A DNA stretch of 10,506 nt, from assembly GCA_964580235.1 (NCBI GenBank), contig CAZOJY010000120.1:1-10506 (forward strand), written 5' to 3'. Under the pieces are notes generated by a model. It was not told the origin of the DNA. It saw only the letters and a program-made list of their open reading frames with translations, and did no database searches. This stretch comes from G020348385 sp964580235. GTDB lineage: Bacteria > Acidobacteriota > Aminicenantia > Aminicenantales > Aminicenantaceae. Of this stretch, positions 6,608 to 10,506 are shown piece after piece. The position numbers and the translations under genes were made by a program. Positions within the stretch are counted from its first letter, which is position 1. Each line of letters opens with the position of its first letter.

Positions 6608-7564
6608 TTAAACGAGGTTGTCCGGAGTTTCGCCGCTGAGGCCCTGGACCAAATTCTTGGCTGCCATCGTGGCCATCCGAATCCTGGTCTCAAATGTGGC
6701 GCTTCCTATGTGCGGGAGAAGAACGACGTTATCAAGAGATAACAACCGCTCTGCAATTTCTGGCTCCCGTTCGTACACATCCAGGCCGGCCGCCCATATG
6801 CTCTTATTCTCCAACGCATCGGCCAAAGCTCCTTCATCGACTACCGGCCCACGGGACACATTCACTAAAATTGCTTCCTCTTTCATCAACCGCAGTCTTT
6901 CTGCAGATATTAGGTGAGTCGTCTCTGAAGTCAGGGATGTGTGGAGGGTGACAATATCAGAAACGCGCAACAGTTCCTCCAGAGGGAGGCAAGAGGCCTG
7001 ATAAAGCGCTTCCTCCTCCCCTGAAAGCCTGTGGGGGTCGTTATACACGACATTCATCCGGAACGCCCGGGCCCTCAAGGCCACGGCTTTCCCGATCCTG
7101 CCCATACCGATGATCCCTAAACATTTTCCGCTTATCTCCCTTCCCAGATACAGATCAAGCTCCCACCCTTTGTACAATTTTGCCCGGGTGAACGCATCAG
7201 CCTGCGGAATCTGCCTTGCAACAGAAAGGATGAGCGCCCATGTCAAATCTGCGGTTGTCTCGGTCAACACACCTGGGGTATTCGTGACAAGAATCCCTTT
7301 TTTGCGCGCATAACTGATATCAATATTGTCATACCCTACGGCACAGTTTGCAATAATTTTGAGCTGCGGAGCCGCATCGATGACAGCCCTGTCGATCGTG
7401 TCCACAAGCAGAGAAAGAATGCCCTGCTTATCCCTGACTTTTTCCAGCAAAGTCTGTTTTGTCAACTTCCCTTCCCGAGCCCCGATCTCATAGTCCACAT
7501 AATCGTTTAGATAATCGATCGCTTCTTGAAAAATCTTTCGTGTGATCAGAACCTTTGGCTTCAT
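6608..7564 (-). CDS. D-2-hydroxyacid dehydrogenase (NAD-dependent)
   Basis: It interconverts a 2-oxoacid and a D-2-hydroxyacid using NAD(P)H in the cytoplasm; likely substrates are glyoxylate, hydroxypyruvate or a related acid. The 318-residue protein shows the complete family signature: the nucleotide loop GMGRIG (153-158), catalytic Arg238 in NVSRGPVVDE, Glu267 in DVYEREPE and His285 in LLPHIGSAT. Asp176 at the end of the second Rossmann strand (VVYNDP) favours NADH over NADPH by family rule. There is no C-terminal ACT domain, so it is not a long-form phosphoglycerate dehydrogenase; it resembles glyoxylate/hydroxypyruvate reductase (GyaR/GhrB type). GGAGAG (7572-7577) points to the ATG at 7564; a TTG at 7579 would leave that site inside the gene. 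It sits in the minus-strand operon with larE two genes upstream. Confidence 0.92.
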   Translation of the reverse strand: MKPKVLITRKIFQEAIDYLNDYVDYEIGAREGKLTKQTLLEKVRDKQGILSLLVDTIDRAVIDAAPQLKIIANCAVGYDNIDISYARKKGILVTNTPGVLTETTADLTWALILSVARQIPQADAFTRAKLYKGWELDLYLGREISGKCLGIIGMGRIGKAVALRARAFRMNVVYNDPHRLSGEEEALYQASCLPLEELLRVSDIVTLHTSLTSETTHLISAERLRLMKEEAILVNVSRGPVVDEGALADALENKSIWAAGLDVYEREPEIAERLLSLDNVVLLPHIGSATFETRIRMATMAAKNLVQGLSGETPDNLV

Positions 7565-7571
7565 AATTTTT

Positions 7572-7577
7572 CTCTCC
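7572..7577 (-). promoter_or_regulatory. Ribosome binding site setting the dehydrogenase start
   Basis: GGAGAG on the minus strand lies 7 bases before the ATG at 7564. The upstream in-frame TTG (7579) overlaps this site, which makes the ATG the better start. Confidence 0.65.
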
Positions 7578-7592
7578 AAACGTCCTCGACGG

Positions 7593-8303
7593 TCAGTCCG
7601 TCCTGCCTAAAAACGGAAAAAAATATTCTCTTATCCGGGCGTTCAGTCCTGGACTCCTGAATAGATTTTTCCACTTCCTTCCCTTCAGTTCATCGCTGAC
7701 GATCATCAGAGCAGCCGCCGGAACATAGTGGTACTCTCCCAGAGCAAAAACCGCGGAGGCCTCCATATCCACGACGTCGGCTCCTTTTTTCAGCTTGTCT
7801 TTCAGCCAGTCCTCGGTTTCTCGGAACGGAGCATCCGTTGAAACCGTAGATCCTTCCAAAAAAGGCAAATTCCGCTCGGCCAGGCTGTTCTCGATTTCAA
7901 ACTTTAAGTGACGAGACGAACGAAAGACCTTTTTCCTGCCGATATAATGCTTTGATGTCCCTTCCTCACTGTGGGCTTTTGTGACACTGACAACGTCAAG
8001 TGAAGAAAAATCTGGATTCAGCGATCCGCAAAATCCGAGAATAATAATCTCTTTGACTCCTGAGGCAATCAATAGCTCCAGCCCTATCACGGCAGAGGGA
8101 GCGCCGATGCACCGGTGCAGCACAGCCGTGTTTTCCAGGAGAAAAAAGTGGCCGAAAGGCATCTCTTTTTCCCGCAGCGCTTTTTTTTTCAAAAAATTCC
8201 AAAGGAATCGGGAGGGAGTATCTACCGGGAAATAGACGGCTCTTTGACGAGAAAAACCTTTCAGCGCTCTAGGCTTGAATATCGGTTCCCCGGGCAGTTT
8301 CAT
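7593..8303 (-). CDS. Nucleoside phosphorylase family protein (PNP/UDP type)
   Basis: Family members split a purine or pyrimidine nucleoside with phosphate to base and ribose-1-phosphate, or hydrolyse methylthioadenosine-type nucleosides. The 236-residue product has the core family motifs: IGAPSAVIGLELL (66-78), IIILGFCGSL (86-95), EEGTSKHY (113-120), VVDMEASAVFALG (177-189) and the catalytic-type Asp in SDEL (203-206). The usual N-terminal phosphate loop with GDPxR is not apparent; the N-terminus reads LPGEPIFKPRALKG, so the protein is divergent there. The base specificity cannot be told from the sequence. It starts 7 bases after the larE stop with a weak ribosome site, so it is probably coupled to larE. 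It may supply nucleoside salvage, or act on a by-product of a neighbouring enzyme; the latter is speculative. Confidence 0.82.
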   Translation of the reverse strand: MKLPGEPIFKPRALKGFSRQRAVYFPVDTPSRFLWNFLKKKALREKEMPFGHFFLLENTAVLHRCIGAPSAVIGLELLIASGVKEIIILGFCGSLNPDFSSLDVVSVTKAHSEEGTSKHYIGRKKVFRSSRHLKFEIENSLAERNLPFLEGSTVSTDAPFRETEDWLKDKLKKGADVVDMEASAVFALGEYHYVPAAALMIVSDELKGRKWKNLFRSPGLNARIREYFFPFLGRTD

Positions 8304-8310
8304 AACGTTT

Positions 8311-9189
8311 TTATCCGGATTTTTTTGGGCTGGACGAATTGTTATTCAAGATCGGTTCATTCATGCTTCCCATCCGATAACCCGAAAGATCCAGGGTAAC
8401 GTACAGATAACCCATTTTTTTTAAACGTGTTACGATTTCTTCTCTGGTCTGTTTTTCCAAAACCTTAGAAAAATCACTTGGGTCGATTTCAATCCGGGCC
8501 ATCTTCCCGTGGTGCCGGACCCGCAGTTGAGAAAACCCTTTTGTTCTCAAGTATTCTTCCGCTCGATCTATCTGGCGCAAGCTCTCGTTATCGATCGGGG
8601 TAAAATACGGAAAACGTGAAGATAGGCAGGCCATGGCAGGTTTATCCCAGGTGGGCAGACCCAGCTTCCTAGAGAGGAGACGAATCTCATTTTTCTCCAG
8701 TCGAGCCTCCTTCAATGGGGAGCGTATGTCGAGCTCCTCTGCCGCCTTGAACCCGGGCCGGAAATCAAATGTATCTTCATAATTGGAGCCGTCACAAACG
8801 TGGGGGAAATTCTCTTCGAGGGCTATTTCCCTCAGCCGCAGGAACAGCTCCTTTTTGCAAAAATAACATCTCTCCGGCGGATTGTCCCTGAAATTGGGAT
8901 CGTCCAATTCCTTGGTGTGGATGACCCTGTAACGCACATCAAAATCTTCGGCGATACGAAGTGCCTCCTGCTGCTCGCTCTCCGGGTAAGTGGCAGAGCT
9001 CGCGATCACCGCAAGGACATCAGTGCCCAGGACATCCCGGGCGACCTTCAGCAAAAAAGTGCTGTCCACTCCCCCGGAAAAAGCCACCAGCACCTTTTTC
9101 ATCGCCTTCAAATTATGCTGCAGATTCTCGTATTTTTTCCGGGTCTCGCCGGAAACTTTGGGCCCATTATCTGTATTTGCGTCAAACAT
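8311..9189 (-). CDS. larE: LarE-type ATP-dependent sulfur transferase (three-cysteine form)
   Basis: LarE inserts sulfur into a pyridinium biscarboxylic acid mononucleotide to build the nickel-pincer cofactor of lactate racemase and related LarA enzymes. The 292-residue protein has the PP-loop SGGVDS (38-43), CDGSNYEDTFDFRPG (132-146) and YVTLDLSGYRMGSMN near the end, all typical of LarE. Cys188 in PAMACLSSRFPY matches the sacrificial Cys176 of Lactobacillus plantarum LarE. Cys108 and Cys111 in ERCYFCKK are additional, as in the Thermotoga-type enzymes that carry a 4Fe-4S cluster and reload sulfur rather than destroying a cysteine. No larA, larB or larC is in the window. The start overlaps the ispG stop as ATGTTTGA, with AAAAGG (9199-9204) upstream. 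An alternative is another PP-loop sulfurtransferase, but the motifs fit LarE well. Confidence 0.88.
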   Translation of the reverse strand: MFDANTDNGPKVSGETRKKYENLQHNLKAMKKVLVAFSGGVDSTFLLKVARDVLGTDVLAVIASSATYPESEQQEALRIAEDFDVRYRVIHTKELDDPNFRDNPPERCYFCKKELFLRLREIALEENFPHVCDGSNYEDTFDFRPGFKAAEELDIRSPLKEARLEKNEIRLLSRKLGLPTWDKPAMACLSSRFPYFTPIDNESLRQIDRAEEYLRTKGFSQLRVRHHGKMARIEIDPSDFSKVLEKQTREEIVTRLKKMGYLYVTLDLSGYRMGSMNEPILNNNSSSPKKSG

Positions 9190-10327
9190 GCTTTAAAACC
9201 TTTTCATCCTTTTTGTGAGTTTTTGCCAGCCCACGGACTTGCTTGACAAACTCGGGCACGATCCTCTCTTCTTTTACGCGCCGCAGGAGCTTTCCTTTTT
9301 TAAAAATCAGAGCCACACCCCTCCCGCACGCCAGGCCGATGTCTGCTTCTTTGGCCTCGCCCGGCCCGTTGACCATGCAGCCCATGACTGCCACATTCAG
9401 GGATGTTTCGATGGATGCCAGCTGTTTTTCTATCCGGGAGGATATGCGGAAGAGATCGACTTCGCACCGTCCGCATATCGGGCATGTGATCACATTGGGC
9501 CCCCGGCTCCGGAGGCCGAGGCTTGAAAGAATCAGGTACCCCACCCGGACTTCCTCTTCCGGCGGAGCAGTCAACGAAACACGAATGGTATCGGCCAATC
9601 CCTCGCGGAGCAATAATGCCAATCCCACAGAAGATTTAACTGTTCCCCGAATCAAACTCCCGGCCTCGGTTATCCCTGCATGAAAAGGGTAATTCACGTG
9701 TTCAGCAAGCATCCGGTAAGCACAAACCGTTCGGCACACATCAGATGCTTTAAGCGAAATCTTGATCTTTGTAAAATCCAAATCCTCAAGAATTCTCACA
9801 TGCCGCAATGCACTCTCCACCATGGCTTCGGCTGTTGCGCTGCCGTGTTTTTGCAGCAATTCTTTTGCCAAAGAACCGGAATTCACCCCAATCCTGATCG
9901 GGACAGCCCGCGCCTTTGCCGCCTTTGCGACTTCTCGAACGTTCGTTTTTGAGCCGATATTGCCCGGGTTTATCCTCAACCCATCCGCTCCCTTTTCGAG
10001 GCAGGAAAGAGCGAGTCTGTGATCAAAATGGATATCTGCGATCAGAGGAATTTTTGCCTTTTTTTTAAGCTCTCCAAAGGCCTCTGCCGCTTCCCCATCC
10101 GGAACGGCCAGTCGAACGATCTCACATCCCCCCTTTTCCAATTTTCTTATCTGGGACAGGGTCGCCCGCTGATCCCGCGTATCTGTTTTTGTCATGGACT
10201 GGACCACGACCGGAGCTCCTCCCCCGATAACCACGTCTCCGATCTCAACCTGTATGGTTTTCCGCCGGACAATCGGATAACAGGGCGCTTCCGTCCCCTT
10301 TTTCTTTTGCGTCTTTCTTCCTGCCAT
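9182..10327 (-). CDS. ispG: 4-hydroxy-3-methylbut-2-enyl diphosphate synthase (IspG/GcpE)
   Basis: IspG catalyses the penultimate step of the methylerythritol-phosphate pathway, converting the cyclic diphosphate MEcPP to HMBPP by reductive ring opening with a 4Fe-4S cluster. The 381-residue protein has a TIM-barrel N-terminal part with VVQSMTKTDTRD (41-52), IADIHFDHRLAL (97-108) and GLRINPGNIG (116-125). The cluster domain has CPICGRC (282-288) and GCMVNGPGEA (316-325). Cluster ligands are expected at Cys282, Cys285, Cys317 and Glu324. The Lys-rich N-terminus (about 20 residues before the domain) is not obviously conserved. The ATG at 10327 has AAGGGA 9 bases upstream (10337-10342); a TTG at 10345 would add six residues and swallow that site. 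It heads the minus-strand operon and overlaps larE by 8 bases. Confidence 0.96.
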   Translation of the reverse strand: MAGRKTQKKKGTEAPCYPIVRRKTIQVEIGDVVIGGGAPVVVQSMTKTDTRDQRATLSQIRKLEKGGCEIVRLAVPDGEAAEAFGELKKKAKIPLIADIHFDHRLALSCLEKGADGLRINPGNIGSKTNVREVAKAAKARAVPIRIGVNSGSLAKELLQKHGSATAEAMVESALRHVRILEDLDFTKIKISLKASDVCRTVCAYRMLAEHVNYPFHAGITEAGSLIRGTVKSSVGLALLLREGLADTIRVSLTAPPEEEVRVGYLILSSLGLRSRGPNVITCPICGRCEVDLFRISSRIEKQLASIETSLNVAVMGCMVNGPGEAKEADIGLACGRGVALIFKKGKLLRRVKEERIVPEFVKQVRGLAKTHKKDEKVLKHV

Positions 10328-10342
10328 TCTGTAAATTCCCTT

Positions 10343-10394
10343 CAATTAGCCTAGATTATTTATATAAAATGCCAATTAACCTGAATTATTCATA
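10343..10394. repeat. Imperfect direct repeat, 22-base units at 30-base period
   Basis: Bases 10343-10364 and 10373-10394 share 18 of 22 positions; both begin CAATTA and end in ATA. All four differences are transitions. The repeat lies immediately upstream of ispG, and the second copy contains the left arm of the inverted repeat at 10380-10506. The AT-rich stretch between the units (TATATAAA, read on either strand) could also hold the ispG promoter, but I could not find a convincing -35/-10 pair. Confidence 0.6.
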
Positions 10395-10506
10395 AACATG
10401 ATTTTTTTTACCGGAATTTAATACTATATACATTGAAATCAGGGACATGTACCGAATTTCCGGTAACGTGTCCCTTGATTTTAAGCTTGCACATGAATAA
10501 TTCAGG
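10380..10506. mobile_element. MITE-like or REP-like non-coding element framed by 14-base inverted repeats
   Basis: CCTGAATTATTCAT (10380-10393) is the exact reverse complement of ATGAATAATTCAGG (10493-10506), which ends at the window edge. The 99 bases between hold no gene and contain the long hairpin at 10433-10484. A small non-coding element with terminal inverted repeats and an internal palindrome resembles a MITE or a REP-type repeat moved by a transposase encoded elsewhere. No target-site duplication can be seen because the right end is at the edge. It could instead be a regulatory or terminator region of a gene beyond the window. Confidence 0.45.
10433..10484. repeat. Long imperfect hairpin of about 22 base pairs
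   Basis: The left arm 10433-10454 (AAATCA, GGGACATGT, ACCG) pairs with 10461-10484 (CGGT, ACGTGTCCC, TGATTT). There are two one-base bulges (10465 and 10475), G-T wobbles at 10448/10468 and 10435/10482, and a 6-base AATTTC loop. The A-rich left flank and T-rich right flank could give weak termination in either direction, but the T-run is broken. The GGGACA/TGTCCC core is the sort seen in REP-type palindromes. Confidence 0.7.

Noticed and set aside
8800..9246. Plus-strand open frames opposite larE and ispG
   Set aside because: They lack family motifs, overlap well-identified genes completely, and have no convincing ribosome sites.

Overview
The window reads as ordinary chromosome from a Gram-negative-type (diderm) bacterium. 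It carries an envelope-energised Sec/TonB block and the methylerythritol-phosphate isoprenoid gene ispG. The style of the TonB protein (a run of 12 prolines, then Gly-Gly-Val repeats), the long SecF and the single ExbD suggest the Acidobacteriota, perhaps Candidatus Aminicenantes. That placement is an impression from memory of similar proteins, not a search result. Coding density is high and there are no RNA genes, CRISPR arrays or recognisable transposase genes.

Layout. Bases 3-4476 run on the plus strand: the 3' part of secD (its start lies outside the window), secF one base downstream, then a near-consensus promoter and a tonB-exbB-exbD unit. Bases 4484-10327 run on the minus strand and meet exbD tail to tail with a 7-base gap. 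Read in the direction of transcription they are ispG, a three-cysteine larE, a nucleoside phosphorylase-like gene, a D-2-hydroxyacid dehydrogenase, a ParB-domain protein and a spore-photoproduct-lyase-like radical SAM protein. Spacing is -8, +7, +28, +56 and -8 bases, so they look like one operon. The last 160 bases (10346-10506) are non-coding and hold an AT-rich direct repeat and a long imperfect hairpin framed by 14-base inverted repeats.

How the genes work together. SecD/SecF use proton-motive force to help proteins cross the inner membrane. ExbB/ExbD harvest the same force and pass it through TonB to outer-membrane transporters. The minus-strand operon is mixed: an isoprenoid step, a sulfur-insertion enzyme for the nickel-pincer cofactor (and possibly a hydroxyacid dehydrogenase that works alongside it), and nucleoside salvage. 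It ends with a translationally coupled ParB-like/SPL-like pair that looks lower in GC than its neighbours. That pair is the least explained part of the window: the SPL-like protein keeps the radical SAM cluster cysteines but seems to lack the hydrogen-donor cysteine of true spore photoproduct lyase, and the ParB-like protein has an altered nucleotide-binding motif. No feature here proves a new system; the pair and the terminal repeat are the best candidates for follow-up.
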